64,000 nucleotides of DNA from JALORV01 sp963769745 (lineage in GTDB: Bacteria > Pseudomonadota > Gammaproteobacteria > Burkholderiales > Burkholderiaceae_F): contig CAVYNB010000028.1 in assembly GCA_963769745.1 (NCBI GenBank), positions 14,946 to 78,945 on the forward strand, in the 5' to 3' direction. The number at the start of each line of letters is the position of its first letter. The first letter of the stretch is position 1. Shown here piece by piece: positions 1-10,936 of this stretch. Position numbers and translations under genes: made by a program. The notes under the pieces are model-generated. The model was not told the DNA's origin. It made no database searches and was given only the letters and a program-made list of their open reading frames with translations.

Positions 1-117
1 CCCTTCCCGCCGCGGCTCATGCCGCGACGGTCTTCGACATTTGAACTGCCTGGTCCTTCAATGCGCATGTTCGCCCCCGCGTTTCAGTGCGGGGACAAGC
101 ATAGCGGGAGGTCGGCG

Positions 118-513
118 CTACTGGTAACGCCCCTTGCCGTTGTGGTGCTTCACGTGCCCGGGGGGCACGCGGTAGCTGACCTGCTGCCAATGACGGTCAC
201 GGTGGCGAGGCGGCGGGACGAACACCGGGGCGTACACAACGCGCCGCGGGACCACGACCACGGGCGCACGATGGATCACGCGCGCAGGAACGACGATCAC
301 CTGCTGCGGGACAAAGACCGGAGGCGGTACGAACACCGGCGCCGGTGCGTAGACCGGGACCGGCCCGAAGACCGGTGCGCCATAAAGCGGCGCGCCGATG
401 CGGAAACCGAACTCCGGCGTACTGACACTGACGGTGACGCCACCGCCGGCATGCGCGGCCAGCGGCGCGAGGGCGGCAACGGCGAGGGTGGCAACTAACA
501 GACGCTTGTTCAT
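118..513 (-). CDS. Secreted Pro/Val-rich protein of unknown function
   Basis: The 131-residue product opens with a clear Sec signal peptide: basic MNKR, a hydrophobic Leu/Ala stretch, and an AHA cleavage site near residue 22. The mature part is dominated by short Pro-Val units such as APVFGPVPVY and PVFVPP, resembling the PXPV-type repeats found in small secreted proteins of Burkholderiales. The C-terminus is basic and His-rich. There is no enzymatic motif. An exported, envelope-associated structural role is inference only. The gene is monocistronic as far as can be seen, with about 85 bases between its start and the next gene in the same orientation. Confidence 0.75.
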   Translation of the reverse strand: MNKRLLVATLAVAALAPLAAHAGGGVTVSVSTPEFGFRIGAPLYGAPVFGPVPVYAPAPVFVPPPVFVPQQVIVVPARVIHRAPVVVVPRRVVYAPVFVPPPRHRDRHWQQVSYRVPPGHVKHHNGKGRYQ

Positions 514-599
514 CGTTCGATCTCCTGGTGTGACAGGAGGTTCAACGGTGCACGTCGGTCAGTCGTCGACCGGGAGTCGTTTCAAGTTGTAACGGCGGG

Positions 600-987
600 T
601 CAGTTGCGAGGCAGGCGCAGCACGCGCATGCCGCCGCGTTCGCAGGGTTGATCCGCGTAGGTGACGCGCCCCCGGAGCTCGCAGCGGAACACCGTGAAGG
701 CGGGCGCGAACAGTTGTACCGGTCCGGTGCCCAGGGCGTTGTCGCGCAGCGCCGCCGACGCGGGCGGGCCGACTTCGTCGGCGTCGCCGGAAAGTCGTGG
801 CGCCAAGCGTGGAAAGCGGATCAAGTTCGATGATCGGCGTGTCGCCCTGCCACCGCTGCAGGTCGATCCATGGCTCGATCAGTACGAAAAGGTACCAGGC
901 CAGCGCCGAGGCGATGACGCCGGAGACGAGCAGGCTCAGAAATCGGAGAGACAGGTCAATACGGGGGTCGGGCGCGGCGACGTGCAT
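600..987 (-). pseudogene. Membrane-anchored DUF4124-like protein, one apparent frameshift
   Basis: Two reading frames join to make one protein. The first, from the ATG at 987, encodes one transmembrane helix at about residues 18-38, then WIDLQRWQGDTPIIELDP. The signal then moves to the neighbouring frame at about 790-800 (extra base near a ttccgg run) and continues GDADEVGPPAS to a C-terminal FRCELRGRVTYADQPC element. That element matches the DUF4124 pattern (Y/FxC...G.vtYsDqPC). The DUF4124 part would sit outside the membrane. The break may be a sequencing error. Function is unknown. Confidence 0.6.
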
Positions 988-1076
988 GACGGAGCGAATT
1001 GGGAAACTGCGTCATTATCGCCGATTCGGAAAAAGATGGCCGCGGCTGATCCGCGACGGATCGCCGGATGACGGTA

Positions 1077-2093
1077 TCAGGCGACCGCCATGCCCTGTCG
1101 GTACGAGAGCCACACCGAGAGCAGGTCGCGCTCGCGCTGGCGCGTGATCTTTCCCGCGCGGCGTTTGTCGGACGCGACCGGGATGCCGGCTTCGAGGATG
1201 TCGTTCAGCGTGACGGCCATCGGGCGCGTCTTCAGACCGCTGGACTTCGCACGTGTCGTATCGACGTAATGAAAGCCGCGCGTGGTCGGGTCATGCGAAG
1301 GAATCCACAGCGGCAGTTCGAGCCAGGGCTGAACACCCTCGCGCTCGAGGAAGCGCTCGTCAACCCACTCGACCTCGACCTCCTCGCCGCAAATCCAGCG
1401 GCAGGTGTCGAGCAGTTCGACAAAGGTTGCGCCCTCGTTGGGTCCGGTGCCGTTGAACGCACCGCTGGCGCGCTGCGCGATCAGTCGCAGGATCCAGGCG
1501 GCGAGATCACGGGCGTCGATGAACTGGATCGGCCGCTCCGGCAGGCCGGGCGCGAGGACGCGCCCACCGGCGGCAATCCGCCAAGGCCAGTAGGAAAAAC
1601 GGCCGGTCGGATCGTCCGGACCGACGATGAGTCCCGGTCGTATCAGGATCGAGCGCGCGCCGAACACACGCGCCACCGTGCGCTCGCACTCGGCCTTCAT
1701 CGGCCCGTAGTTGTTGCCGTTGACCGACTGGGTGTCGATGCCCAGGATAGAAGCGGTCGGGTCGCTCTCCCGGATCGGCGGCTTGGCGAAAGATGCATAG
1801 GCCGAGACGCTCGAGATGTAAACGTAGCGCTCGCAACTGTCGAAAAGTGCGGCACATGACAGTTCGACGTCCTGCGGGCGGTAGCCGCAGGTATCGATTA
1901 CTGCGTCCCAGCTTTTGTTCATCAGCAGGTGCAGGTCTTCGACGCGATCGCCAACCACCCACTTCACGCCGGGCGGCCACCACTGGCGCGACATGCCCCG
2001 GTTGAAGACCGTGACTGTGTGGCCGTTTTCCAGTGCGGCGCCGAGCAAGGCTTGCCCCAGAAACACGCCGCCGCCGATGATCAGCAGGTTCAT
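1077..2093 (-). CDS. NAD-dependent epimerase/dehydratase family protein
   Basis: This 338-residue extended short-chain dehydrogenase starts at the ATG directly before NLLIIGGGVFLGQALL. That stretch is the N-terminal Rossmann glycine motif (GGxxFxG variant). The Ser-Ser-x-Ser-x-Tyr region is YVYISSVSAY, and NNYGPMKAECE supplies the YxxxK catalytic pair. A longer in-frame start ten codons upstream would add residues before the Rossmann strand and is less likely. The family covers nucleotide-sugar epimerases and reductases. The GGGVFLG form resembles the CSP41/isoflavone-reductase-like branch. The substrate cannot be named from sequence. Genes on either side do not suggest a sugar pathway. Confidence 0.8.
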   Translation of the reverse strand: MNLLIIGGGVFLGQALLGAALENGHTVTVFNRGMSRQWWPPGVKWVVGDRVEDLHLLMNKSWDAVIDTCGYRPQDVELSCAALFDSCERYVYISSVSAYASFAKPPIRESDPTASILGIDTQSVNGNNYGPMKAECERTVARVFGARSILIRPGLIVGPDDPTGRFSYWPWRIAAGGRVLAPGLPERPIQFIDARDLAAWILRLIAQRASGAFNGTGPNEGATFVELLDTCRWICGEEVEVEWVDERFLEREGVQPWLELPLWIPSHDPTTRGFHYVDTTRAKSSGLKTRPMAVTLNDILEAGIPVASDKRRAGKITRQRERDLLSVWLSYRQGMAVA

Positions 2094-2306
2094 GGCGACC
2101 GATCTTAGGGGGCAACGCGGCATTCAGCCAGCTTTTCGGACTACCGTTCAGCCAGCCAAAGCGACGCGCGGTCGCGCCTTGACGTGAGTGGACCAGTGGG
2201 CGACCGACCGCGTGTCGAAGAGATGCCGTAGCGGATGGGATAAATTCCCTTGTCCGCGGCAAGGGTGGCTGCCCCGGCGCCGCCCAACGACCCCCGGAGG
2301 AACGAC

Positions 2307-2975
2307 TTGTCGCGATTCGATCGTCCGGCCATCGACGGCGCCCGCAGGACGCTGTTGCGCGACGGTCGCTGGGCCAATGCCCGTGTGTCACTGGTCGATA
2401 TCGACGGGCGGCACTGGGTCGTCAAGGACTTCGCGCCGCGGTCCTGGTGGGTGCGCAACAGCATCGGCCGGCTTTTCGTAAGGCGCGAGTTGGCAACGCT
2501 GCGTCGCCTGGCGGGCATCGACGGTGTTCCGCCGGACGCATTCCGTCTCGACGCCCACGCGATCGCATTCGGCTACATCGAAGGCGAAACCTTCGGCCGG
2601 ATCGACGAGGCGCGCCAGACGCCGGCCTATTTTGCGGCGCTCGAAGGACTGATGCGGGCGATCCATGCGCGCGGCGTCGTGCACCTGGATACGCGCGGCA
2701 CCGGCAATGTGCTGATGCGGCCCGACGGTTCGCCGGCGGTGATCGACTTCCAGTCGGCGCTGTCGACGCGCTGGATGCCGGGCTCTCTGCGGCGCTTCCT
2801 GGAGAACGTCGATCTGACCGGGGTCTACAAGAAGTGGCTGCAGCGGGACGCGGCGTCGATGGGCCCCGAGCGCATCGCATTGAACGAACGCATGACCCGC
2901 TGGCGCCGGTTCTGGGTGCTGCGCGGGTATGCTGGCGCCCGCAAGTCTCAAGGCCGCACCGATGGTGCGCCCTGA
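2307..2975 (+). CDS. Kinase-like (RIO/LPS-kinase-type) protein, TTG start
   Basis: The start is taken as TTG at 2307 because GGAGG lies six bases upstream. The in-frame ATG at 2250 lacks a ribosome site. The 222-residue product has a protein-kinase-like core: a lysine in WVVKDF, a catalytic-loop motif HLDTRGTGN (H-x-D...N) and a metal-binding VIDFQ in place of DFG. This pattern is shared by the small Kdo/lipopolysaccharide kinases and RIO-like kinases. The substrate is unknown; an envelope lipid or sugar is plausible. The next gene begins 18 bases downstream and encodes a membrane methyltransferase, so the two are probably one operon. Confidence 0.72.
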   Translation: MSRFDRPAIDGARRTLLRDGRWANARVSLVDIDGRHWVVKDFAPRSWWVRNSIGRLFVRRELATLRRLAGIDGVPPDAFRLDAHAIAFGYIEGETFGRIDEARQTPAYFAALEGLMRAIHARGVVHLDTRGTGNVLMRPDGSPAVIDFQSALSTRWMPGSLRRFLENVDLTGVYKKWLQRDAASMGPERIALNERMTRWRRFWVLRGYAGARKSQGRTDGAP

Positions 2976-2993
2976 TCCGCGACGGCAGAACGC

Positions 2994-3560
2994 ATGCTGA
3001 CCTCGATCCGCTCCGTCTTCAACCACCCCGGCATACGCCGCGCTTACGTGCGCCTGCGCGTGCCGCTTGCCATCGTCGCCATCATCCTGGCGTTTCCGTA
3101 CCTGCGGCGCGACTGGCTCATCGCGGGTTTCGTCGTATCCATGGTGGGGGAACTGATCCAGCTGTGGAGCTTTGCGTCTCTCGACAAGAACTCCGACCTG
3201 GCCATCCGTGGGCCGTACGCGATGGTGCGCAATCCGATGTACCTGGGGCGCTACTTCATCCTGCTCGGCTTCCTGATGCTGCTGGGCACCTGGTGGATTC
3301 TCGTGCTCTACACGGTCGCGTACTGGTTCTACATGGACACGCGGGTCGAGCGCGAAGAAGCGCATCTGCGGCCGATCTTCGGGCCGCGCTACGACGAGTA
3401 CTGCGCGCGCGTGCGTCGGTTCATGCCTGGGCCGCCGCTGCCCGGGCAGCCGGTCGCCTACTGGAACTGGACGCTATTCCGCCAGAACAATGCGGCCGCC
3501 AACCTGCTCGGGACGCTGGCCGTCTGGGCTGCCGTCGCCGCGTGGTTGTTGCTGCGCTGA
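2994..3560 (+). CDS. Isoprenylcysteine/phospholipid methyltransferase-like membrane protein
   Basis: This 188-residue integral membrane protein has four or five hydrophobic segments. It carries the ICMT/PEMT family signature GPYAMVRNPMYLG, followed about 45 residues later by EREEAHLRPIFG and YDEYCARVRRFMP. In that fold the RNP-x-Y and the C-terminal Glu/Tyr residues line the S-adenosylmethionine site at the membrane surface. The family methylates carboxyl or amine groups on lipids or prenylated substrates; the bacterial substrate here is unknown. It sits directly after the kinase-like gene, which suggests the pair modifies one envelope molecule. Confidence 0.8.
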   Translation: MLTSIRSVFNHPGIRRAYVRLRVPLAIVAIILAFPYLRRDWLIAGFVVSMVGELIQLWSFASLDKNSDLAIRGPYAMVRNPMYLGRYFILLGFLMLLGTWWILVLYTVAYWFYMDTRVEREEAHLRPIFGPRYDEYCARVRRFMPGPPLPGQPVAYWNWTLFRQNNAAANLLGTLAVWAAVAAWLLLR

Positions 3561-3695
3561 CGCGGCAGTAGCGTCCACTCCGTCCTTGATACAGCGTCCG
3601 GATGAACCCGGACGGGATAGGCGCGCGACCGCCTGAGCGGCAGCATTCGGAATGCCCGGTTCGCGGGCGCTCTCGTCTTCACGCCGGGCGGTTTC

Positions 3696-6443
3696 TTGAT
3701 TTCAAACTTGGTCGACGGGTCGTGCAGGCTTCCTCGCTGGAGGCTCCTCGGTGCCTGCGTGGCCGCGGCACTGCTGTCGGCCTGCGGCGGCGGCGACAGC
3801 GCACCGTCGACTGCGGCGGCGCAGGTCAGTCCCGACACCGTAACGGCGCCCTCGGCCGCCAGCGCAGCGATCACCGGCTTTGCACCCACGGCCGGCGCGC
3901 CCGGAAGCGTCGTGAATGTCAGTGGCGCATCGCTGAGTGCCGTGACCTCGGCGCGCGTCGGCGGCGTCGACGCGACCTTCCGCGCACCCTCCGATACCAC
4001 TCTCGAAGTCACCGTGCCGGCCAGCGCCCGCACCGGTCGCATCGAGTTGAACGCGGCCGGACGCGTGCTGCTGTCAGAGACCGACTTCACCGTCATGTCG
4101 ATACCGGCGGTCTCTTCGGTGACGCCGACGACGCTGCTGCCGCCCGGGCGCATCACGTTGACCGGGACCAGCCTCGATCTCGTGCGCGAAGTGCGCCTGA
4201 ACGCATTGGTGCTCACGATCGCCACGCGCACACCGACATCACTGGCCGTCGATGTTCCCGCGGGCGCGATGTCAGGGACACTGACCCTCGTCGATACGGC
4301 CGGTGTCGCGCGCCCTCTGGCGCAACTCATCACGATCGCCGGTCCGGTGACGATGAGCTCGTTCTCGCCGGCCTCGATCGTGACCGGCCAGACGCTGACG
4401 GTGAACGGAACGAACCTTGATCGGGCGACCTCGCTCGTGTTTGCCAACGGGACGACCGCGACGATCGCGGCGCGCACGGGCACGACACGACTGACTGCCG
4501 TTGTGCCCGATGCGGCGGCCAGCGGCGTGTTCCGTGTGCGTGCCGATGCCGGCGACGAGGCGCTGTCGGCGACTCCGCTGCAGGTGATTCCGGCAGTTCG
4601 CGTCGACGCGAACGCCGTCTATCGCGTCGCGGCCGCTGGGAATTCCGTGACGATGACCGGCACCGGACTCACCGAGGTCGCCACCGTGCGGGTCGGGTCG
4701 ACCGCGGCAGTGATCGTCTCCAAGGCCGCGACCCAGCTGGTCTTTACCGCCCCCGCCAGTCTGGCCTGCGGTGCGATCACGCTCGAGTCGGCATCGCAGC
4801 CGTCCGTGGCCGGCGGCAGCCTCGTCGTCGGGGCGGGCTGCGTCGCGACGGTGGCCGGCGTCGAGTTCGCGCAGGTCCTTTCGCAGGGACCGACGGACTC
4901 TCGGCTGCGGCTGGTACCGGCCAAGGAGACCTGGGTGCGTGCCTTCGTCGTGTCGGCGCAATCGAATGTGCCGGCGCCGCTCGTTCGACTGACCGGATAC
5001 AACGGCGCTGCGGTCCTCGGGACCATCGACATGGCGGGGCCGGCGATGTTGCCGGTCGCTTCCGGGGCGACGGCACCCGATAGCGTCCGCTACAACGAAG
5101 CGCAGAGCTTCAACGTGGAACTGCCGGCAATGTGGGTGCGCAGCGGACTCTCGGTGCGCGTCGAGGTCGACCCGTTGCGCCAGCTCGGCGCGCCCGTCGT
5201 GGTCGACGCGACTCCTTCGGTGGGTGTGAACACGCGCATGGAAGTCGTGCTGGTGCCCGTGGTCTCGGGATCGTTCGTGCCGACGATGCCGACCGTCGAT
5301 GCGGTGCGCGACGAGATCATGCGCCGCTTTCCGATCCCGCGCGCCAACATCACGGTCACGGTGCGCCCGTCGTACACGCTGACCAGCACGACCGATGGCC
5401 TCGACACATCGAGCGAGTGGACCAATGCCCTGATCGAGCTCAACCAGCTGCGCTCGATGGAAGCTGGCTCGAACGCGACCCGCTTCTACTTCGGCGTCGT
5501 GCGCCGGTCCGGTGGCGGAATTGCCGGCATCGGCTATGTGCCGGGGCGTACCGCGCTCGGCTGGGACTCGAGTACGCAGTGGGCGCGAACGATGTCGCAT
5601 GAACTGGGACACAACCTCAGCCGGCCTCATGCGCCGTGTGGCGGCGTGGCAAGTCCGGATCCCAACTACCCTTATGCCGGCGGCGTGCTGAGCGGCACTC
5701 CGCTGATGGATTCGGTGCCGGCCGCGATCGACATCGTGTCGCCCGTCAATCAGACCGACATCATGGGCTACTGCAGCGGGTCCTGGTTCTCCGACTACAA
5801 CTTCCGCGAAATGCAGCGCTACATGGAAGGGCAGCCGAGCCTTATTGCCACACAGGCTGCGCAGATCGCCGCCGACGCGGTCGAGCAGGACATGCTGCTG
5901 GTGGCCGGCATCATCGGGCTGGACGGACTGCAGCTCGCACCGGTGCAGGCCATGCGTGCCGTGCCTGCGATCGGTACTGGCGAGTACACGCTGCGGCTGC
6001 AGTTGCGAGACGGCCGCACGATCGAACACGCCTTCGACGCCGAGCTGGTCGATCACGCCGAGCTGCCGGAGCGCCACTTTGCGATTGCGATCCCCGATCC
6101 AGGTGCCGCGCTCGCGCGCATCGACGTACTGCGCGGCTCAACCCCGGTGCCGGTGCGAACCTCGGGCCTGGCCACGGCGCAACGCGCCAGCCGGGCCAGC
6201 ATCGAGCGATTGCGTGGCGTCGACTGGAACGAAAGCAACGGCAGGCTGCGCGTCGAATGGGACACCGAGGCTGCGTCGCACGTTGCGGTCACCTATGTGC
6301 TCGACGGCACCCGCACGGTGCTCGGTGTGAGTCGCACCGGTGGCGTGGCCGAGTTCGACACCGCCGCACTGCCGGCCGGTGGTCGATTTGAAATTGCGCT
6401 CACGGACGGGCTGAACGCCCGCTCGCTGCAGATCCGCCGCTAG
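3696..6443 (+). CDS. Lipoprotein with TIG repeats and a metzincin-type zinc protease domain
   Basis: The 915-residue product starts at a TTG; no ATG fits. A basic segment, a hydrophobic stretch and the lipobox LLSAC indicate a lipoprotein. Four IPT/TIG-like immunoglobulin repeats follow, each with a GxxVxVxGxxL pattern (for example GSVVNVSGASL and GQTLTVNGTNL), covering roughly residues 60-390. The protease domain contains HELGHNLSRPH with ligands at residues 635, 639 and 645 and the general base Glu636. A Met-turn, IMGYC, lies at about residue 690. This is the metzincin arrangement, with Ser replacing the usual Gly between ligands two and three. A beta-rich C-terminal region follows. It is probably a surface zinc peptidase. 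Confidence 0.82.
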   Translation: MISNLVDGSCRLPRWRLLGACVAAALLSACGGGDSAPSTAAAQVSPDTVTAPSAASAAITGFAPTAGAPGSVVNVSGASLSAVTSARVGGVDATFRAPSDTTLEVTVPASARTGRIELNAAGRVLLSETDFTVMSIPAVSSVTPTTLLPPGRITLTGTSLDLVREVRLNALVLTIATRTPTSLAVDVPAGAMSGTLTLVDTAGVARPLAQLITIAGPVTMSSFSPASIVTGQTLTVNGTNLDRATSLVFANGTTATIAARTGTTRLTAVVPDAAASGVFRVRADAGDEALSATPLQVIPAVRVDANAVYRVAAAGNSVTMTGTGLTEVATVRVGSTAAVIVSKAATQLVFTAPASLACGAITLESASQPSVAGGSLVVGAGCVATVAGVEFAQVLSQGPTDSRLRLVPAKETWVRAFVVSAQSNVPAPLVRLTGYNGAAVLGTIDMAGPAMLPVASGATAPDSVRYNEAQSFNVELPAMWVRSGLSVRVEVDPLRQLGAPVVVDATPSVGVNTRMEVVLVPVVSGSFVPTMPTVDAVRDEIMRRFPIPRANITVTVRPSYTLTSTTDGLDTSSEWTNALIELNQLRSMEAGSNATRFYFGVVRRSGGGIAGIGYVPGRTALGWDSSTQWARTMSHELGHNLSRPHAPCGGVASPDPNYPYAGGVLSGTPLMDSVPAAIDIVSPVNQTDIMGYCSGSWFSDYNFREMQRYMEGQPSLIATQAAQIAADAVEQDMLLVAGIIGLDGLQLAPVQAMRAVPAIGTGEYTLRLQLRDGRTIEHAFDAELVDHAELPERHFAIAIPDPGAALARIDVLRGSTPVPVRTSGLATAQRASRASIERLRGVDWNESNGRLRVEWDTEAASHVAVTYVLDGTRTVLGVSRTGGVAEFDTAALPAGGRFEIALTDGLNARSLQIRR

Positions 6444-6500
6444 CGGTAGCGCGCTGCCGTGCGGCAAGGCGCGCAGGCCACGGCGACGCGGTCGACAGCG

Positions 6501-6794
6501 CTACTGGCTGTCGGACAGCAGCGGCTTGACCTCCGGATGGCGCTGCACCCACGCCCTCACGTACGAGCACACGGGCAGCACGTCCATGCCGTTGTCGGCC
6601 GCATGTTTGAACGCGGCCTTCACGAGGGCCGAGGCGATGCCCTTGCCTTCCAGCTGCGCCGGCACCTCGGTATGCACCAGCATCATCGTGTCGCCATGCA
6701 AGCGGTAGTCGGACCGGCACAGCATGCCGTCCACCACCGCCTCGAAGCGCATCGCCGCCGGATTGTGCTGGATCGCGATTTTGGGTTCGTCCAT
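6501..6794 (-). CDS. Small GNAT-type N-acetyltransferase (COG2388/YidJ-like)
   Basis: The 97-residue protein is a minimal GCN5-like acetyltransferase. After a short beta-rich start (RFEAVVDGMLCRSDYRL) it has the acetyl-CoA-binding turn LEGKGIASALVKAA, the family Q/RxxGxG/A equivalent, then VLPVCSYVRAWVQRHPE. The VCSYV...HPE ending is typical of the COG2388 group of tiny acetyltransferases. The substrate is unknown in this group. The gene lies in the same orientation as rhlE, 42 bases downstream of it, and could be cotranscribed with it. Confidence 0.82.
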   Translation of the reverse strand: MDEPKIAIQHNPAAMRFEAVVDGMLCRSDYRLHGDTMMLVHTEVPAQLEGKGIASALVKAAFKHAADNGMDVLPVCSYVRAWVQRHPEVKPLLSDSQ

Positions 6795-6836
6795 CGATAC
6801 CTCGCGTCGCGGCTCGTCCCTGTCAGGAACGCAAGC

Positions 6837-8360
6837 TTAGCGCCCGCGCCGATGCGGAGGCTGCATGAACGCAGGAATGTTGGTGCGGACCAGCGAGTCC
6901 CCACCGGACGCTCCCTGCGTGCGGGCCGTTTGGCTCCGCGCGGGTGATGTCGAGGGCTTCGCCGTCGAACGTTCACTGGTTGTCGTGCGTGCGCCGCCGG
7001 ACGCCGGCGTCGTGCGCTTCGACGCTCCCGTGTTTGCCCGCTGACCGGACGATGGGCCGGGTTGTGCCGGCGGACTGACGCGCCCCTTGCCGTGCGACGG
7101 CGCGGACCGCGCAGGTTGATCACGTCGTGCCGGCGAGCGGGGTGCCGTGCGCGAGGAGCTCGACTTTCGCCCATGCGGTGCGCGCGCCGGACGCTGCTCG
7201 ACGTCGTGCGTCGCGCCAACCGCGGCGGACGGTTGATAGCTGGGCACGGTCATGCGCGGAATCGGGCGCTTGATCAGGCGTTCGATATCGCGCAGCAGCG
7301 CTTCTTCGTCGCGGCTCACGAGGGAGATCGCTTCTCCGGTCGCGCCGGCACGGCCCGTGCGGCCGATGCGGTGCACGTAGTCCTCCGGTACGTTCGGCAG
7401 GTCGAAGTTGACGACATGCGGCAGTTGCTCGATGTCGAGTCCGCGTGCCGCGATGTCGGTGGCGACCAGCGCCTGCAGGTCGCCGCGCTTGAAGTCGGCC
7501 AGTGCACGCGTGCGCGCGTTCTGGCTCTTGTTTCCATGGATGGCCAGGGCCGTGACGCCGTGCTTGCCGAGATACTCGGCGAGGCGGTTGGCGCCATGCT
7601 TGGTGCGCGTGAATACCAGCACCTGGAACCACTGGTTGTCCTTGATCAGGTGCGCGAGCAGCTCCGACTTGCGCGTGCGCTCGATGCTGATCGCTTTCTG
7701 GTCGACGGCCTCGACGGTCGAGTTGCGCGGCGTGGCCTGGACCGACACCGGATTGCGCATCAGCGTGGCTGCCAGCGTCCGGATCTCGTCCGAGAACGTG
7801 GCCGAGAACAGCAGTGTCTGCCGCTGCTTCGGCAACTGCGCGAACACGCGCTTCATGTCCGGCAGGAAACCCATGTCGAGCATGCGATCGGCTTCGTCGA
7901 GGACCAGCACTTCGATCTTCGACAGGTCAATCGTCTTTTGCCCGACGTGATCGAGCAGGCGGCCGGGCGTGGCCACGACGATGTCGACGCCGCGCTTGAG
8001 CGCGTCGAACTGCGGCCGGATCGACACGCCGCCGAAGATGACGGCGCACTTGGCGTGCACGTGCTTGCCGTAGTCGCGCACGCTTTCCTCGACCTGCGCG
8101 GCGAGTTCGCGCGTCGGCGCGAGGATCAGGACGCGCGGTGCACGGTGCTCGCGCGGGGTGGTGCCAAGACGTTGCAGGATCGGCAGCACGAAGGCGGCGG
8201 TCTTGCCGGTCCCCGTCTGCGCGCCCGCCATCAGGTCGCTGCCCGCAAGGACCGGGGGAATCGCCTGCAACTGGATGGGCGTGGGCTGGGTGTACCCGAG
8301 GTCGGTGACCGCGCGTACGAGTGCCTCGGACAAGCCGAGGGCTTCAAACGATGAATTCAA
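6837..8360 (-). CDS. rhlE: ATP-dependent RNA helicase RhlE
   Basis: The 507-residue DEAD-box helicase shows every core motif in order: Q-motif GYTQPTPIQ near residue 22, motif I AQTGTGKT at 47-54, PTRELAAQV, DEAD at 155-158, SAT at 186-188 and HRIGRTGR in the second RecA domain. The last 130 residues form a basic, Ser/Pro/Arg-rich low-complexity tail, as in RhlE proteins, that likely adds RNA affinity. RhlE remodels rRNA during ribosome assembly and supports the RNA degradosome in several proteobacteria. A second DEAD-box gene lies at about 39.7-41.5 kb. The gene stands opposite to ettA. Confidence 0.93.
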   Translation of the reverse strand: MNSSFEALGLSEALVRAVTDLGYTQPTPIQLQAIPPVLAGSDLMAGAQTGTGKTAAFVLPILQRLGTTPREHRAPRVLILAPTRELAAQVEESVRDYGKHVHAKCAVIFGGVSIRPQFDALKRGVDIVVATPGRLLDHVGQKTIDLSKIEVLVLDEADRMLDMGFLPDMKRVFAQLPKQRQTLLFSATFSDEIRTLAATLMRNPVSVQATPRNSTVEAVDQKAISIERTRKSELLAHLIKDNQWFQVLVFTRTKHGANRLAEYLGKHGVTALAIHGNKSQNARTRALADFKRGDLQALVATDIAARGLDIEQLPHVVNFDLPNVPEDYVHRIGRTGRAGATGEAISLVSRDEEALLRDIERLIKRPIPRMTVPSYQPSAAVGATHDVEQRPARAPHGRKSSSSRTAPRSPARRDQPARSAPSHGKGRVSPPAQPGPSSGQRANTGASKRTTPASGGARTTTSERSTAKPSTSPARSQTARTQGASGGDSLVRTNIPAFMQPPHRRGR

Positions 8361-8555
8361 ACGAAACTCCTGAGCACGGCCTGCGCGAGCTTTGCTCGCC
8401 GGACCGGTTCAGGCAGATGCAACTAGGGAAAAAGACTTCGAGGGAGCGTGTTGACAACCACGATGGACGGGTGCGAACCGGAACCGACGCACCGCAATCA
8501 GGGCCGAATGGTACACGAAGTCAAGGACTTAGGCGGGTTTTGGTTCACGGGCCGC

Positions 8556-9125
8556 TCACAGACCTGTATCCGCGCCCCACAGCACAGCGAGGCCGATCAG
8601 CGCGAACACGACCGCGGCCAGCCCGTTCATCACGCGCTTGGGCAGCTTCTCGGCGGCGACGTTACCCAGCAGCACGGCAGGCACGTTGGCGATCATCATG
8701 CCGATCGTCGTTCCTGCGACGACGGCGACCAGCGCGTCGTAACGCGCGGCCAGGGCCACGGTCGCAATCTGTGTCTTGTCGCCCATTTCGACGATGAAAA
8801 ACGCGATCAGCGTCGTGCCGAACACGCCGAAGCGAGACGGCTTCTCGGACTCGTCGTCGAGCTTGTCGGGGACCAGCATCCACAGTGCCATCGCGATGAA
8901 CGAAAGCCCGAGCGCCCAGCGCATCGGCTCCGGGCCGATCGTGCGCGTGAGCCATGTGCCGACCGCGCCGGCGAGGAAATGGTTTGCGAGCGTGGCAACC
9001 AGGATGCCGAAGATGATCGGCCACGGCTTGCGGTACTTCGCGGCCAGTGCAAGCGCAAGCAACTGCGTCTTGTCGCCGATCTCGGCGAGGGCGACGACGC
9101 CGATGGATATCAGGAACGCGGTCAT
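8556..9125 (-). CDS. TMEM165/GDT1 (UPF0016) family Mn2+/Ca2+ exporter
   Basis: The 189-residue polytopic membrane protein contains the two family signature repeats, EIGDKTQLLALALA near the N-terminus and EMGDKTQIATVALA in the second half. The acidic E-x-G-D-K-T motifs face each other across the membrane and bind the transported cation. Six hydrophobic helices are visible. Bacterial homologues (MneA type) export manganese. I looked for a yybP-ykoY manganese riboswitch upstream, but the gap to ettA is only about 125 bases and shows no such fold. The gene is divergent from ettA and shares that intergenic region as promoter space. Confidence 0.87.
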   Translation of the reverse strand: MTAFLISIGVVALAEIGDKTQLLALALAAKYRKPWPIIFGILVATLANHFLAGAVGTWLTRTIGPEPMRWALGLSFIAMALWMLVPDKLDDESEKPSRFGVFGTTLIAFFIVEMGDKTQIATVALAARYDALVAVVAGTTIGMMIANVPAVLLGNVAAEKLPKRVMNGLAAVVFALIGLAVLWGADTGL

Positions 9126-9250
9126 GTCTGGAGGTGGCCACGCTGCACGCGGCCGCGCATTGTAGGTTCGCGCAGCGCGCCGCTGCCTTGCCCTCGGTCA
9201 TGCTGCGATAATCGCGCTCCGCATTTCGCAGCACTCCGCAGGCAACTCCA

Positions 9251-10918
<1,668 letters not shown>

Positions 10919-10936
10919 CGCCGCCCGGCGTCGTGG

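Noticed and set aside
7062..8354. Long plus-strand frame opposite rhlE
   Set aside because: Complete helicase motifs lie on the other strand, and this frame is Arg/His/Gln-rich without any motif.
9126..9250. Possible yybP-ykoY manganese riboswitch before the GDT1-type exporter gene
   Set aside because: The gap is about 125 bases, is shared with the ettA promoter and shows no conserved loop sequence of that riboswitch.
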